From Gammaproteobacteria bacterium (GTDB lineage Bacteria > Pseudomonadota > Gammaproteobacteria > Enterobacterales > Alteromonadaceae): a stretch of DNA of 49,442 nt. Position 1 is the first letter of the stretch; each line of letters opens with the position of its first letter. The stretch is taken from the NCBI GenBank assembly GCA_018826295.1, contig JAHJZX010000003.1, positions 1 through 49,442 of the forward strand, written 5' to 3'. The notes below the pieces were generated by a model. The model searched no databases. It was not told where the DNA came from and saw only the letters and a program-made list of their open reading frames with translations. Shown here in pieces: positions 35,918 through 45,652 of this stretch. The translations under genes and the position numbers were made by a program.

Positions 35918-36772
35918 ATGTTGCAAGAACGTATGATTAACAGTAAAGGTGGCTTTGGCATGATTGGCGTGTTGTTGCTGGCACAGCTGGCGGCGCTGGC
36001 CGGGGTTGCGGTATTGCCGGTGACACTGAAAATAATTGCCTTAGTGCTGGCCATAGTTGTGTTTGTTTGCTGGTTTGGTTTTTATATGGTGCATCCTAAC
36101 CAGTCAGCGGTATTGCAGTTGTTTGGCCGCTATGTCGGTACTGACCTGAATAACGGTTTGCGCTGGTCTAACCCTTTATACAGCAAGCAAAAAGTGTCGC
36201 TTAGGGTACGTAACTTTGAAAGCAGCAAAATGAAAGTTAATGATAATGCCGGTAATCCGGTAGAAATTGCTGCCGTAGTGGTGTGGAAAGTGATCGATAG
36301 CGCTGAGGCGGTGTTTGAAGTCGATAACTATGAGAATTTCGTTAATATCCAAAGTGAATCTGCTATCCGGCATTTAGCCTCCAGCTATGCTTATGATGCC
36401 GGCAACGATGAAGCCATCAGCCTGCGCAGCAGCACCGATGAAGTGACAGAGCTGTTAAAGCAGGAAATTCAGGCCCGGCTGAATAAAGCCGGTGTACAGG
36501 TGTTAGAGGCGCGTATCAGCCACCTGGCTTATGCGCCGGAAATTGCCAGTGCGATGTTGCAGCGCCAGCAAGCCGCTGCCATAGTTGCCGCCCGCCAGCA
36601 AATTGTTGAAGGGGCCGTTGGTATGGTTGAAACCGCGCTGCAACGTTTGTCAGAGCGCAATGTGGTTGAGCTGGATGATGAGCGTAAAGCGGCGATGGTC
36701 AGTAATTTGCTGGTGGTATTGTGCGGTGATCATCACGTGCAACCTATAGTCAATGCCGGCACGCTATATTAA
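35918..36772 (+). CDS. SPFH-domain (stomatin/prohibitin-like) membrane protein
   Basis: The ATG at 35918 is used (284 residues); the frame is open back to a TTG at 35906. Two hydrophobic helices (about 10-35 and 38-58) precede an SPFH domain (about 65-215) with [20 protein letters not shown], typical of stomatin-like scaffolds of membrane microdomains. The following 66-residue Arc-like protein is 11 bases downstream; the SPFH-Arc pair recurs in other bacteria. The start is 82 bases from the right end of the transposon, so its promoter may have been altered. A TGATAT/ATATCA inverted repeat (35881-35899) lies just before it. Confidence 0.85.
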   Translation: MLQERMINSKGGFGMIGVLLLAQLAALAGVAVLPVTLKIIALVLAIVVFVCWFGFYMVHPNQSAVLQLFGRYVGTDLNNGLRWSNPLYSKQKVSLRVRNFESSKMKVNDNAGNPVEIAAVVVWKVIDSAEAVFEVDNYENFVNIQSESAIRHLASSYAYDAGNDEAISLRSSTDEVTELLKQEIQARLNKAGVQVLEARISHLAYAPEIASAMLQRQQAAAIVAARQQIVEGAVGMVETALQRLSERNVVELDDERKAAMVSNLLVVLCGDHHVQPIVNAGTLY

Positions 36773-36783
36773 CGGGGGCTGTT

Positions 36784-36984
36784 GTGGCGAAAAAAGCCTT
36801 TGCCTTACGCCTGGATGAAGCCATGCTCAGCGCCTTACAGCGCTGGGCAGATGATGAGTTTCGCAGCATTAACGGTCAGATAGAATATCTGTTACATCAG
36901 GCACTGCAAAAAAACGGCCGTTTACCTGCGAAAGCCGCTAAGGCGGTATCTGCGGCTGAGGATGTTAAAGACCAGGATAGTTAA
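36784..36984 (+). CDS. Arc-like ribbon-helix-helix protein
   Basis: A 66-residue protein with a GTG start (GGGGGC upstream) and an N-terminal ribbon-helix-helix: FALRLDEAMLSALQRWADD, followed by the Arc-type second helix NGQIEYLLHQAL. These form DNA-binding dimers. It is 11 bases after the SPFH gene and is probably co-transcribed, possibly autoregulating the unit. The tail is Ala/Lys-rich. Confidence 0.75.
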   Translation: MAKKAFALRLDEAMLSALQRWADDEFRSINGQIEYLLHQALQKNGRLPAKAAKAVSAAEDVKDQDS

Positions 36985-37041
36985 GCTGTAGTGTTGTGTT
37001 TTTTATGTAAAATAATGATTTCCTGCTGATTTGGCTGGCGC

Positions 37042-37047
37042 TATAAT
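37042..37047 (+). promoter_or_regulatory. Candidate -10 element of the second SPFH gene
   Basis: A perfect TATAAT stands 41 bases before the ATG at 37089. No good -35 hexamer is present at 16-18 bases, so the promoter may need an activator. Confidence 0.4.
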
Positions 37048-37088
37048 CGCGCCGCTTATGGACGACTATCAGTATGGAGATCAGATCA

Positions 37089-38435
37089 ATGCAGTTGCCC
37101 CCCGCGATAAAATTACTTAGTAAAAGCCTGATTGGCGCCTTAGTGGCCTTACTGGCCATTATTTTTGTGTTAAGCCGCTCGGTTTTTTATGCCGAGCCGG
37201 GTTATGTATACCATGTACGCACTATCTTAGGTGCCGAACACGTGGTGAGTGATGTTGGTTATCAGTTTTTCTTTTTTGGCCGCTGGAATGCCTGGAAGCG
37301 TTCGCTGACCGTGCAGGCGGTAACCGGTGGCTCTGATGTTATGGATTATGCCGAAGTAGAAAACTCCGAAGACAGCGCCGCCTTACCGCCGCAAAACATC
37401 ATGTTTTTAGATCAGGTGGATGCCAATGCCCAGGCCACAGTGCGGTTTTTAATTCCTACCGACGAAGTCGCTTTTACCCGCTTAGCGCACGAGTACCGCA
37501 CGCCGGAAAACTTGTTGCGTACTGCACTGATCCCTGCGTTTAAAGAAACGCTGCAGGCCAATGCATCGCTGATGAGCGCAGAAGAATACTACTCTGGCGG
37601 CCGGACGGAATTTAACAATGAATTTGAAAACCAGATGACCAACGGCATTTACGTAGTGCGCCGGGAAGAAGAAAATCTGGCGCAGTTACGCCGGCAAAAA
37701 GGCACCGCCAATGTTGCGCTGGGTACCGAGCAGGAAGATTTTGGTGATGAGACCCGGGTGACCTTTGTCGTAAATAAGGTGCGCGACAGTGAAGGACAGC
37801 CGCTGCGTAAACGGCAAAAATTTGTCGATTACGGTATAACGGTAGTTGATGCCCGCATTACGCAAATGAACCCCAATCAGCGCTTTGTTGAACGCATGCA
37901 GTTAAAACAAAAAGCGTCAGCCGACCGGGCTATTGCCCGCGAACAGCGTATTCAGGAAGAAGAGCAGCGCTTACTGGCGATTTCGCGTGGCGAGCGTGAA
38001 GTGGCAGAACGTCAGGCTAAAGCCAAGGTAGAGCAAATTCAGGCCACTACTGAAGCCGATACGCAGAAGCAACTGGCAATAACCGAAGCAGAAAAACTGC
38101 AGGCGCAGGCCAATATTCAGCGTGAAACGGCAAAAATTAACCTGGAAAAAGCTGAGATTGAAGCGCAAACACTTAGAACCCTGGCAGAAGCCGAAGCTTA
38201 CCAGAAGAAGGTGATCTTGCAGGCCGATAACGCCTTAGCACAAAAGCTGGATGCGGAAATTCAAATTCAGCGCATCTGGGCAGAGTCTTTTGCCAAACGT
38301 GCGGTACCGCAATATGTGTTTGGCGCAAATGGCAATACGCCAACCGGCAGCGACAGCGAAGCGCGCATGTTTATGCAAATGCTGACCATGGATGCGGCCA
38401 AGCGCTTAAGCTATGAGCGTGACTTGAAAAAGTAA
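37089..38435 (+). CDS. SPFH/Band 7 membrane protein with long coiled coil
   Basis: The ATG at 37089 is chosen because GGAGA lies 8 bases upstream; the frame also has an ATG at 37074 that carries that ribosome site inside it. It gives 448 residues: one N-terminal helix (about 10-35), an SPFH/Band 7 region (about 36-265) and a long charged, Gln/Glu/Ala-rich coiled coil (about 275-410; AEKLQAQANIQRETAKINLEKAE). This layout is that of flotillin-like or HflK/C-like membrane scaffolds. Function in lipid domains is inferred from family. It follows the first SPFH-Arc pair with its own promoter. Confidence 0.85.
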   Translation: MQLPPAIKLLSKSLIGALVALLAIIFVLSRSVFYAEPGYVYHVRTILGAEHVVSDVGYQFFFFGRWNAWKRSLTVQAVTGGSDVMDYAEVENSEDSAALPPQNIMFLDQVDANAQATVRFLIPTDEVAFTRLAHEYRTPENLLRTALIPAFKETLQANASLMSAEEYYSGGRTEFNNEFENQMTNGIYVVRREEENLAQLRRQKGTANVALGTEQEDFGDETRVTFVVNKVRDSEGQPLRKRQKFVDYGITVVDARITQMNPNQRFVERMQLKQKASADRAIAREQRIQEEEQRLLAISRGEREVAERQAKAKVEQIQATTEADTQKQLAITEAEKLQAQANIQRETAKINLEKAEIEAQTLRTLAEAEAYQKKVILQADNALAQKLDAEIQIQRIWAESFAKRAVPQYVFGANGNTPTGSDSEARMFMQMLTMDAAKRLSYERDLKK

Positions 38436-38457
38436 TGCCTAACGCTTGCCGAAAAAG

Positions 38458-39360
38458 TTAGTGCAACAACCAGGACACCAGCGGCAGCGTTAATAAACCG
38501 GCCAGAATACCTAAACCGATAATGCCGCTGACCAGGCGGGGCGCCAGCCCCGCCATTATTGCGATAGCACCGGCTGAGATCATCGGCGGCATCGCTGCCT
38601 GAAATATACTGATATTTACCGCTGTACCGCTGTAACCCAGGCCAAACCACAACAGCGCCGCTAAAGCCGGCATCATCACCAGTTTAATAGCCAGTGCACT
38701 CAGTAGCGGTGACACTTCGGCTTTGCTGAATTTCACGGTTAAGGCAAAACCTACTGCTACCATTACCACCGGCACCAGGGTTGCCGCTAAGTTGTCAATC
38801 AGCTGTGTCGCCAGCGGCGGGTATTCTGTGCCACGCAGTAGCAAACCCAGTGCCAGTGCAATAAAAGACGGAAAGGTGACAATTTTCAGCGTGATGCCCT
38901 TCACTGTAGGTTTGGCAGCAGTAGGGCTGTACAACGCAGCAATAATGGTAACGTAGGTAGCAAGCGCAATAAAAGAGCCAACCTGGTCGTACACTACAGC
39001 GTATGGCATAGCACTGCTGCCAAATAAGGCCTCAGTCATCGGAAAACCTAAAAACGAGGTATTCCCCAGCGGCAGTACGATCAATAAGGCACCGGTAACC
39101 TCGCGTGACCAGTGCAGTACTTTACTGAGCACTAATACGCTGGCCACTACTGCCAACAACAAAAACCACGGCGTGATAGCAGGTATTAGCAACTCGGCAG
39201 AAAACTGCAGCTGCGGCACATTTTTTAGTATCAACGCCGGCAGAGCGACATAAAGCACATACATATTCAGTGCTATGCCGCTGTTTTGCGGCATGGTGGG
39301 CAGACGGCGCAGTAATACACCTATCAGCAGATAGGCTAGTACCAGTAGAAAATTATCCAT
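38458..39360 (-). CDS. AEC-family (auxin efflux carrier-like) permease
   Basis: A 300-residue membrane protein with about ten helices in two five-helix halves. The internal motif GNTSFLGFPM and the C-terminal AMPPMISAGAIA segment are typical of the AEC/Mem_trans family, which moves organic acids (for example malate) or other anions. Substrate unknown. Its start codon overlaps the stop of the GIY-YIG gene by one base, so the two are one transcript. It converges on the SPFH gene with a 22-base gap. Confidence 0.85.
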   Translation of the reverse strand: MDNFLLVLAYLLIGVLLRRLPTMPQNSGIALNMYVLYVALPALILKNVPQLQFSAELLIPAITPWFLLLAVVASVLVLSKVLHWSREVTGALLIVLPLGNTSFLGFPMTEALFGSSAMPYAVVYDQVGSFIALATYVTIIAALYSPTAAKPTVKGITLKIVTFPSFIALALGLLLRGTEYPPLATQLIDNLAATLVPVVMVAVGFALTVKFSKAEVSPLLSALAIKLVMMPALAALLWFGLGYSGTAVNISIFQAAMPPMISAGAIAIMAGLAPRLVSGIIGLGILAGLLTLPLVSWLLH

Positions 39361-39629
39361 CAGATCTCACTTTGGCTGAACTGTGCCACTAAGGCCAGTT
39401 TGGCGCTTCTGGGTAGCTGTTTTAGTTGATATTCGGCTTTGGCAGCAGCGCTTTTATCGCTCAGGCTTTGGCTGTAAACCAGCGTTAACGGCCCTTTGCC
39501 GCGTAATGCCTTGGCGCCACCGGCCAGCTCGCCGCTGTGCTGGCGCAGGCGGCGTTGTGGGTCGGTACTGATGCCGGTATAGAGCGTTCCTGCGGCGGTT
39601 TGCACCATATACAAATACCAGCTGCTCAC
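39360..39629 (-). CDS. GIY-YIG domain protein (YhbQ-like)
   Basis: An 89-residue single-domain protein. The signature is YLYMVQ...LYTGIST with R27/R29-type arginines (DPQRRLRQH) and a C-terminal KAEYQLKQL helix. YhbQ/UPF0213 proteins are small GIY-YIG nucleases of DNA-repair type; activity is inferred. It overlaps the AEC permease gene by one base and diverges from the helicase. Confidence 0.85.
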   Translation of the reverse strand: MSSWYLYMVQTAAGTLYTGISTDPQRRLRQHSGELAGGAKALRGKGPLTLVYSQSLSDKSAAAKAEYQLKQLPRSAKLALVAQFSQSEI

Positions 39630-39705
39630 CGTGCTAACTCCGAAGCCTGCTGTTCTGCTATACTGCGGCCGTTATTTAGCTGGCTTTGGCAAAACAGGAA
39701 TTTTA

Positions 39706-40956
39706 ATGTCATTTCAATCTCTCGCCCTGGCGGCGCCTATATTACGTGTACTGTCAGAGCAAGGCTATGCTGCAGCCACCCCGGTGCAGTTGCAAAGTAT
39801 ACCGGTTATTCTGGCTGGCAAAGATGTGTTAGCCGGGGCGCAAACCGGCACCGGTAAAACCGCGGCCTTTACTTTACCCTTGCTGCAGCAGATGCTCAAT
39901 GCACCTAAGGTCGTAGCGCCAAATCAGGTGCGGGTGCTGGTGCTAACGCCAACCCGCGAGCTGGCGCAACAAGTGTATGATAATGTGCGCAAGTATAGCC
40001 AGTACCTTGATAGCCGTTCGGCGGTGTTTTACGGCGGCGTATCGATACGGCCGCAATATGATGAAGCAGAGCAGGGGCTGGATATATTAGTGGCCACACC
40101 GGGCCGGCTAATTGATCACTTACACCAGAAAACCGTGGATTTATCAGCGTTAGAAGTATTGGTGCTGGATGAAGCCGACCGCATGCTGGATATGGGCTTT
40201 ATTGTTGATATAAAACGCATTATGGCCAAACTACCGGCCAAACGACAAACGCTGCTGTTCTCTGCTACATACTCCAACGACATTAAGCAGCTGGCCGATG
40301 AATTGCTTAACAGCCCACAGCTGATTGAAGTGGCCGCCACCAACGCCACAGCCGAGCGGGTAGAGCAGCAGGCCTATTTAGTGGACCGTCACCGTAAGCG
40401 TGAGTTGTTATCGCATGTGATAGGCAAAAATAACTGGCCACAGGTACTGGTGTTTGTCCGTACTAAACATGGCGCCGACCGTTTGGCGAAACAGCTGGCA
40501 AAAGATGGCTTAAAAAGTGCGGCTATTCATGGCGATAAAAGCCAGGGCGCCCGTACTAAAGCACTGGCAGATTTTAAAGCCGGTAGCGTACGTATTTTAG
40601 TGGCCACCGATATTGCCGCCCGCGGTTTGGATATTAACGAACTGCCCTATGTGGTGAACTACGATTTACCACAGGTGCCGGAAGATTATGTACACCGTAT
40701 CGGCCGCACCGGGCGCGCTGGCAACAGTGGGGTGGCGTTGACGCTGATCACACCGGACGAAATTAAAGCCCTGCAGGATATCGAGCGGCTTATTCAACAG
40801 GTTATCACGGCTAAGGTACTGCCGGGTTATGAACACGACCCGACTTATGTTACGCCAGAGCAGGCGCAGGCCAGGCATAGCGACGGGCCGAAAAAGCCAA
40901 TGAAAAAGGGCAATTTAAAAGCCAAACTTCGCGCTAAGGCGTTGGGTAAAGCCTGA
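39706..40956 (+). CDS. rhlE: DEAD-box RNA helicase, RhlE type
   Basis: The ATG at 39706 is used because CAGGAA is just upstream and [14 protein letters not shown] is the usual RhlE N terminus; an open frame reaches back to 39631. It has 416 residues with Q-motif ([10 protein letters not shown]), motif I (AQTGTGKT), motif II (DEAD), motif III (SAT), motif V (ATDIAARG) and motif VI ([10 protein letters not shown]). A short basic tail ([21 protein letters not shown]) binds RNA. It unwinds RNA duplexes in ribosome assembly or RNA decay. A strong terminator follows. Confidence 0.93.
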   Translation: MSFQSLALAAPILRVLSEQGYAAATPVQLQSIPVILAGKDVLAGAQTGTGKTAAFTLPLLQQMLNAPKVVAPNQVRVLVLTPTRELAQQVYDNVRKYSQYLDSRSAVFYGGVSIRPQYDEAEQGLDILVATPGRLIDHLHQKTVDLSALEVLVLDEADRMLDMGFIVDIKRIMAKLPAKRQTLLFSATYSNDIKQLADELLNSPQLIEVAATNATAERVEQQAYLVDRHRKRELLSHVIGKNNWPQVLVFVRTKHGADRLAKQLAKDGLKSAAIHGDKSQGARTKALADFKAGSVRILVATDIAARGLDINELPYVVNYDLPQVPEDYVHRIGRTGRAGNSGVALTLITPDEIKALQDIERLIQQVITAKVLPGYEHDPTYVTPEQAQARHSDGPKKPMKKGNLKAKLRAKALGKA

Positions 40957-40965
40957 CATTAAGGT

Positions 40966-40993
40966 AAAAGCAGACGCTAAAGTCTGCTTTTTT
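40966..40993 (+). terminator. Terminator of the helicase gene
   Basis: AAAAGCAGAC (40966-40975) pairs with GTCTGCTTTT (40982-40991) around a 6-base loop, ending in six T. Confidence 0.85.
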
Positions 40994-41027
40994 GTGTCTG
41001 AGTTAGTCTCTGTGTGGACATTAAATT

Positions 41028-41047
41028 AATATCAGTCTATATTGATA
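41028..41047. promoter_or_regulatory. Inverted repeat before the toxin-antitoxin pair
   Basis: TATCA (41030-41034) and TGATA (41043-41047) form an inverted repeat in an AT-rich segment 27-45 bases before the antitoxin ATG. It is a plausible autoregulatory operator. Confidence 0.4.
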
Positions 41048-41074
41048 GTTAAACGAATTGACCGTGAGGTAGTT

Positions 41075-41473
41075 ATGCAGGCGGTACAGCTTGATAGGCA
41101 AAGTCAGCGTAATGTGGCTGCAACCGGGCTTAAAACGGTGTTGGCTATTTTGGATAGATGGCAATGCACGCCAGAGCAAATTCAGCGCATTTTGCAAATT
41201 TCCAAAGCGGCTTATTACAAGTACCGTAACGATCCGCATTGTGCCAGCCTGACACAAGACCAAATTGAGCGTATTAGCTACCTGCTTAATATCCACAGTT
41301 GCTTGCGGCTACTGTTCGACAACCCGCAAAACCTGTACGGCTTTATGGCACTGCCCAACCATAACGCCTATTTTAATGGCAAGAGCCCGCTGGAGGTGAT
41401 TAGCAGCGGTCAGTTTGCCGCGCTGTATGAAACCTTCAAGCATATCGATGCGTTGCGTGGTGGTATGTGGTAG
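41075..41473 (+). CDS. Xre/MbcA/ParS-family antitoxin
   Basis: The ATG at 41075 is preferred (GTGAGG upstream); the frame is open to 41042. It has 132 residues. The N-terminal helix-turn-helix (about 15-60, TVLAILDRWQCTPEQIQRIL) is followed by the DUF2384 toxin-binding region (about 75-132; LFDNPQNLYGFMALPNHNAYFNGKSPLEVI). The antitoxin normally inserts a C-terminal residue into the RES toxin pocket and represses the operon. It overlaps the toxin gene by 7 bases. Confidence 0.85.
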   Translation: MQAVQLDRQSQRNVAATGLKTVLAILDRWQCTPEQIQRILQISKAAYYKYRNDPHCASLTQDQIERISYLLNIHSCLRLLFDNPQNLYGFMALPNHNAYFNGKSPLEVISSGQFAALYETFKHIDALRGGMW

Positions 41474-42183
41474 TAGAGCAAGTAGTAACGCCAGCAGATT
41501 TACCTCAGGTTAGACTGCAGCAGCAGCGCAGCTACCGGCTGATTAACTCGAAATATCCGCCAGTATCAGTATTTGACGATGTGGCCGACGCCGATGAGTT
41601 TGATGCCTTATTTGCGCTGCAAGCGCTTACTAACCCCAGACTACAGGCGCAAGCAGGTAATTTAGCCTTACTGCCGCGCAGCAGTATTCCGTTTGGTATT
41701 ACCGGCTGCTCTTATGCGGTGGCTCCCTTTACTCATGTGAATCCGGCTGGCAGCCGTTTTTCTGATGGCCGTTTTGGTGTGCTGTATCTGGCTGACACTG
41801 TACAAACCGCTATCAGTGAGGTGGCTTATCATCAGCGCCAGTATTGGGCAAAAGTGCCGGGCCTGGCCTACGAGCGTTTTGTGTTTAAAGCGTTAAGCTG
41901 TCAGTTTGACGATGTTAGCCTGGCTGATTTAACCAGCTTGCCGCTACAGCATGCTGTTTATCATCCGCAAGATTACAGCGCAGCACGCACACTGGGCATA
42001 AGTTTACGCCAGCAGGGTTGTACCGGCGTACAGTATGGCTCGGTTCGGAATAATGGCGCTTTGTGCTGGGGGTTATTTAGCCCAAAGCCGGTAACCCAGA
42101 TGCTGCAAAGTGGCCACTATGAAATGATCTGGCAAAACGGCGCTATCAGCGCCATTAACCAAATTGTCAGCTACAGCGAATAG
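41467..42183 (+). CDS. RES-domain toxin (NAD+ phosphorylase/ADP-ribosyltransferase type)
   Basis: A 238-residue protein starting at GTG 41467, inside the antitoxin end. The RES domain (about 85-215) has RFSDGRFGVLYLADTVQTAISEV, which holds the R, Y and E residues typical of the active site. RES toxins degrade NAD+ or ADP-ribosylate host enzymes when the antitoxin is lost. The about 80-residue N-terminal region is also usual for this subfamily. It converges on ppiC with a 9-base gap. Confidence 0.88.
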   Translation: MVVEQVVTPADLPQVRLQQQRSYRLINSKYPPVSVFDDVADADEFDALFALQALTNPRLQAQAGNLALLPRSSIPFGITGCSYAVAPFTHVNPAGSRFSDGRFGVLYLADTVQTAISEVAYHQRQYWAKVPGLAYERFVFKALSCQFDDVSLADLTSLPLQHAVYHPQDYSAARTLGISLRQQGCTGVQYGSVRNNGALCWGLFSPKPVTQMLQSGHYEMIWQNGAISAINQIVSYSE

Positions 42184-42192
42184 GCTGCTAAA

Positions 42193-42471
42193 TTAGCTGC
42201 GATACAAGGTTTTAATCAGGTGGAAGCCAAACTGGGTTTTCACCGGGCCTTGCACTTCCAGCAGCGGGCCTTTAAACACCACCTCATCGAAGGCTTTTAC
42301 CATCTGGCCTTTGCGAAATTCACCTAAGTCGCCGCCTTTTTTACCGGACGGACACAGCGAATGCTGCTTGGCCAGCTTGCCAAAATCGGCACCTTTGGCT
42401 AATTGCTGTTTCAGCTTATCGGCTTCTTCACGGGTTTTTACCAATATATGTAAGGCGCAGGCTTTGGACAT
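42193..42471 (-). CDS. ppiC: Parvulin peptidyl-prolyl isomerase
   Basis: A 92-residue single parvulin domain, the length of PpiC of E. coli. Signatures are [33 protein letters not shown] and [12 protein letters not shown]. It catalyses cis-trans isomerisation of peptidyl-prolyl bonds in the cytoplasm (no signal peptide). A structured repeat lies just upstream of its start. Confidence 0.93.
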   Translation of the reverse strand: MSKACALHILVKTREEADKLKQQLAKGADFGKLAKQHSLCPSGKKGGDLGEFRKGQMVKAFDEVVFKGPLLEVQGPVKTQFGFHLIKTLYRS

Positions 42472-42505
42472 TCTCGGATCCTTAATGGTACAGGCTATGC
42501 GGAGA

Positions 42506-42599
42506 TTGGAACCCCGTTTCGGTCGGCACAGAGTGTCTGAGCGAGTGTGTTAACACTCGCGAGTTGCTGTGCCGAGCCGGGGCGGGTGTTGCAATCGGA
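42506..42599 (+). repeat. Structured intergenic repeat, copy 1
   Basis: The order is TTGGAACCCC ... CGGCACAG, AGTGTCTGA, a variable stem (GCGAGTGT/ACACTCGC, loop GTTA, 42541-42560), GAGTTG, CTGTGCCG, then GGTGTTGCAATCGGA. The outer arms (42524-42531 with 42567-42574) pair perfectly. The same framework with a different inner stem occurs inverted at 46860-46954. It is probably a REP-like or structured element. Confidence 0.7.
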
Positions 42600-42679
42600 G
42601 CTTGCTGGCTCAATAAGCAAACTCCGCGACACCGCAGCTACTTCGCATCTGCCGTCTTCACGTCAGCAGATTACTTTCA

Positions 42680-43792
42680 TCAGCGAGGCTGCTGTTGGGT
42701 TATGCAGTGAATATTACCACCACCTAACAGAATTTCCCGCCCTGGCACCGTAACCACTTTATGCTGTGGATACAGGCTTTGCAGAATTTCTGCCGCAACC
42801 TTGTCATTCGGGTCGTCAAAGGTTGGCAGTATTAAGCCGCCGTTGCACAAATAGAAGTTGATATAAGAGCCAGCCAGGCGGGCATTCGCCTCGCGCGGGA
42901 TAGCGCTCATGGTCGCATCTACTGTGGCATACTCTTCGGCTTTGGCAATAATAGGAGCCGGCACCGGCAGCTTATGTACCTTAAGCTTGCGGCCTTTGGC
43001 ATCGGTTGCCGCTTCCAAGTAATCCAACGCCGCTTTGCTACGGGCATATTGCGGATCGGTTTCGTCGTCCGTCCAGGCTAATACCACTTCACCGGGCTTA
43101 ACAAAGCAGGCCATATTGTCGATGTGGCCGTCGGTTTCATCGTTAAAAATGCCGTCGGTTAACCACAGCACTTTGTCGATACCGAGATAATCGCGCATCT
43201 GCTGCTCAATTTGCTCGCGGCTTAAATGCGGGTTGCGGTTGCTGTTGAGTAAACACTCTTCAGTGGTTAACAGTGTGCCTTCACCATCAACATGAATGGC
43301 TCCACCTTCCAGCACGAAGCCCTCAGTGCGATAACGCGGCAGTTGCTCTATGCCCAGTACTTTGCTGGCGACCTGGTCGTCTTTATCCCACGGGAAGTAC
43401 AAACCACCGTTTAAGCCGCCCCAGGCGTTAAAGGTCCAGTCGATACCACGCACTTCACCTTGCGCATTGGTGACGAAGGTCGGGCCGGTATCGCGACACC
43501 AGGCATCATTATTGGAAATCTCTACTACCCGGATAGGAAACGTAGTACCGGCATCGGTCAACTGCGACAACGCATTAGCATACTGTGCTGCCGAGGCGCC
43601 TACCGTTACCGGTTCAAAACCGGCAATGGCTTTTATAACAGCAACAAAGGCTTGCTGGGCCGGCTTAGCGCCTAAACGCCAGCTGTCGGTGCGCTCGGGC
43701 CATACCATCCAGGTTTGCTTGTGCGTGGCCCATTCGGCCGGCATACTAAAGCCATCGGCGCGCGGCGTACTGTTCAGGGTTGTAAAGGCCAC
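42680..43792 (-). CDS. aguA: Agmatine deiminase
   Basis: A 370-residue guanidino-group hydrolase of the PPAD family. It has [18 protein letters not shown] at the N terminus, [23 protein letters not shown] and [14 protein letters not shown]. The catalytic Cys is C363 in GGGNIHC. It turns agmatine into N-carbamoylputrescine and ammonia, the first step of the arginine-decarboxylase route to putrescine. It directly follows aguB on the minus strand with adjacent stop/start. Confidence 0.95.
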   Translation of the reverse strand: MAFTTLNSTPRADGFSMPAEWATHKQTWMVWPERTDSWRLGAKPAQQAFVAVIKAIAGFEPVTVGASAAQYANALSQLTDAGTTFPIRVVEISNNDAWCRDTGPTFVTNAQGEVRGIDWTFNAWGGLNGGLYFPWDKDDQVASKVLGIEQLPRYRTEGFVLEGGAIHVDGEGTLLTTEECLLNSNRNPHLSREQIEQQMRDYLGIDKVLWLTDGIFNDETDGHIDNMACFVKPGEVVLAWTDDETDPQYARSKAALDYLEAATDAKGRKLKVHKLPVPAPIIAKAEEYATVDATMSAIPREANARLAGSYINFYLCNGGLILPTFDDPNDKVAAEILQSLYPQHKVVTVPGREILLGGGNIHCITQQQPR

Positions 43793-44689
43793 TTAGTTTC
43801 CACCTTGCTTAACAGGTTGTTTGGTTTCGCCATCTTTGGTCATTACTGTGCCATAGATATCAATACGACGGTCGCGGAAAATACCCCAGGCACGGCGTGT
43901 TGCCGCCACGGCGTCTAAGTCAAAGCTGTGTACCAGCACGGCTTCTTCAGTCTCGCCAGCTTCCTGTACCTTGGCGCCGGTTTCATCAGCAATAAATGAA
44001 CTGCCGTAGAAGGTAATATGGTAATCGCCTTCGGTTTCAGTACCAATGCGGTTAGAGGCGATTAGCGGCATTAAGTTTGCTGCGGCATGGCCTTGCTGAG
44101 TACGTTGCCAGTGATCACGTGAGCTGATGGTCGGATCGTGCGGCTCGCTGCCAATAGCGGTAGGGTAGAACAGTAATTCTGCACCCATTAACGCCATGCT
44201 GCGGGCGCACTCAGGGAACCATTGATCCCAGCAAATACCGACGCCGATTTTAGCGTACTTAGTCGCGAACACTTTAAAGCCGGTATCACCCGGGGTGAAG
44301 TAATACTTTTCGCTGTAGCCCGGGCCATCCGGAATATGGCTCTTGCGGTAGGTACCCAGGTTTTCGCCGTCTGCATCGATAATGACAACACTGTTGTACA
44401 GGCAGTTACCGGCTTTTTCGTAAATGCTGATCGGCAGTACCACGTTCAGCTCTTTGGCAATTTTAGTAAAATGCGCCACGGCTTTGTTTTCTGCCACAGT
44501 GGTAGCAAAGGCTAAATAGTCTGGTTTTTGTTTCTGGCAGAAATAATTGCGCTCAAACAGCTCCTGCAACAGGATGATTTGCGCACCTTTGGCTGCGGCA
44601 TCACGCACTAAACGCTCGCCACGGGCAATGTTTTCTTCGACATTCCAACCGCCAATCATTTGGGTGGCAGCAACAGTTACATTACGCAT
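43793..44689 (-). CDS. aguB: N-carbamoylputrescine amidase
   Basis: A 298-residue nitrilase-superfamily enzyme with the catalytic triad E43 (LQELFERNYF), K116 (YRKSHIPDGPGY) and C153 (GICWDQWFPE). It hydrolyses N-carbamoylputrescine to putrescine, CO2 and ammonia. It is the first gene of aguBA; the aguA start abuts its stop. Length is normal for the family. Confidence 0.95.
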   Translation of the reverse strand: MRNVTVAATQMIGGWNVEENIARGERLVRDAAAKGAQIILLQELFERNYFCQKQKPDYLAFATTVAENKAVAHFTKIAKELNVVLPISIYEKAGNCLYNSVVIIDADGENLGTYRKSHIPDGPGYSEKYYFTPGDTGFKVFATKYAKIGVGICWDQWFPECARSMALMGAELLFYPTAIGSEPHDPTISSRDHWQRTQQGHAAANLMPLIASNRIGTETEGDYHITFYGSSFIADETGAKVQEAGETEEAVLVHSFDLDAVAATRRAWGIFRDRRIDIYGTVMTKDGETKQPVKQGGN

Positions 44690-44799
44690 CAGTTATCTCC
44701 GGCAGAGGGTAAAACCAACAGGCTAGCATCCAGATGGACACTTGCCAAACAGGGCGCGAAAAATGCCGTATTTTTACTCTGTCGTCAACGCTTTTTAAT

Positions 44800-44840
44800 A
44801 AAAAAACCGCAGCGGAAAACAGTATGCTGTCCGCTGCGGT
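44800..44840 (-). terminator. Terminator of the peroxiredoxin gene
   Basis: ACCGCAGCGGA (44806-44816) pairs with TCCGCTGCGGT (44830-44840). On the minus strand a run of T follows. It separates the peroxiredoxin gene from aguB. Confidence 0.8.
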
Positions 44841-44874
44841 AAACAGCTGAAAAGCGAGCTGAAAAAAGAGCGCG

Positions 44875-45507
44875 TTATTGCAGTGCCAGCTCAGCTGCTT
44901 TTAGCAGTAATTCGCTGTGCAGCCGGGTTCTAAAGTTGATATGGACATAGTTAAACAGTGCCTCGCCCTGTGTATTAACGATGTATACCGCTGGTACCGG
45001 TAGTACCACTTTTTCTGTACCGGCTTCGGTGGTGATCAGGCTGCCGAGTTTGCCTTTATAGGCAGCGGCGGTTTTATCATCCAGATAATACGCCAGGCCA
45101 AAGGCTGAGCTGGCGGCAAAGTTAGCGTCGGACAACAGGGTATAGTGTAGTTTGCCACCGCCGGTATCTTTCAAACTTTTGTTGATAGAGGCAACGCTGT
45201 CAGGTGTGATGGCAATGAGCTGGTAACCGAGCTTTTGCAGTTGTGGTTCAATGTCACGTAAAGCGGCGAGTTGTGCATTACAGTATGGGCACCAGCCGCC
45301 GCGGTAAAACACCAGTATGGATGGCTTTTGTTGCACTAACTCAGACAGGGCCACCGCTTTATTGTCGGCGCCGGTTAACGTGACAGCCGGTATGGCCAGG
45401 CCATTTAGCAGCGGCCTTACCTGCTCAGGTGCAGGGGCAATAACTGTAGCAGCGAAAAGTTTGACACTAAACAACATGGCGCTAAGCGCAATAAGGTAAG
45501 TTTTCAT
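44875..45507 (-). CDS. Exported AhpC/TSA-type peroxiredoxin-like protein
   Basis: A 210-residue thioredoxin-fold protein with a signal peptide (about 1-19, ends LFAAT). The active site is G71-WC73-PYC76, with FYRGGWCPYCNAQL typical of the peroxiredoxin-like/AhpC-TSA group. The export signal suggests a periplasmic peroxide or disulfide role. The CPYC form is closer to glutaredoxin-like chemistry than to classical 2-Cys peroxiredoxins. It is monocistronic with its own terminator. Confidence 0.85.
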   Translation of the reverse strand: MKTYLIALSAMLFSVKLFAATVIAPAPEQVRPLLNGLAIPAVTLTGADNKAVALSELVQQKPSILVFYRGGWCPYCNAQLAALRDIEPQLQKLGYQLIAITPDSVASINKSLKDTGGGKLHYTLLSDANFAASSAFGLAYYLDDKTAAAYKGKLGSLITTEAGTEKVVLPVPAVYIVNTQGEALFNYVHINFRTRLHSELLLKAAELALQ

Positions 45508-45652
45508 AGCGGATCCTTTAAGTGATTTAAACTAACGACCCACTAAGACAGGGTAAAGCGGGATTTGCTTTCAGCACAGCACAAAATAGCGGTTTTCGTT
45601 TTTTAACCGGCCTGTCGTACAATGTGGTTCTTAATAAATAAGATGAAGCGTT

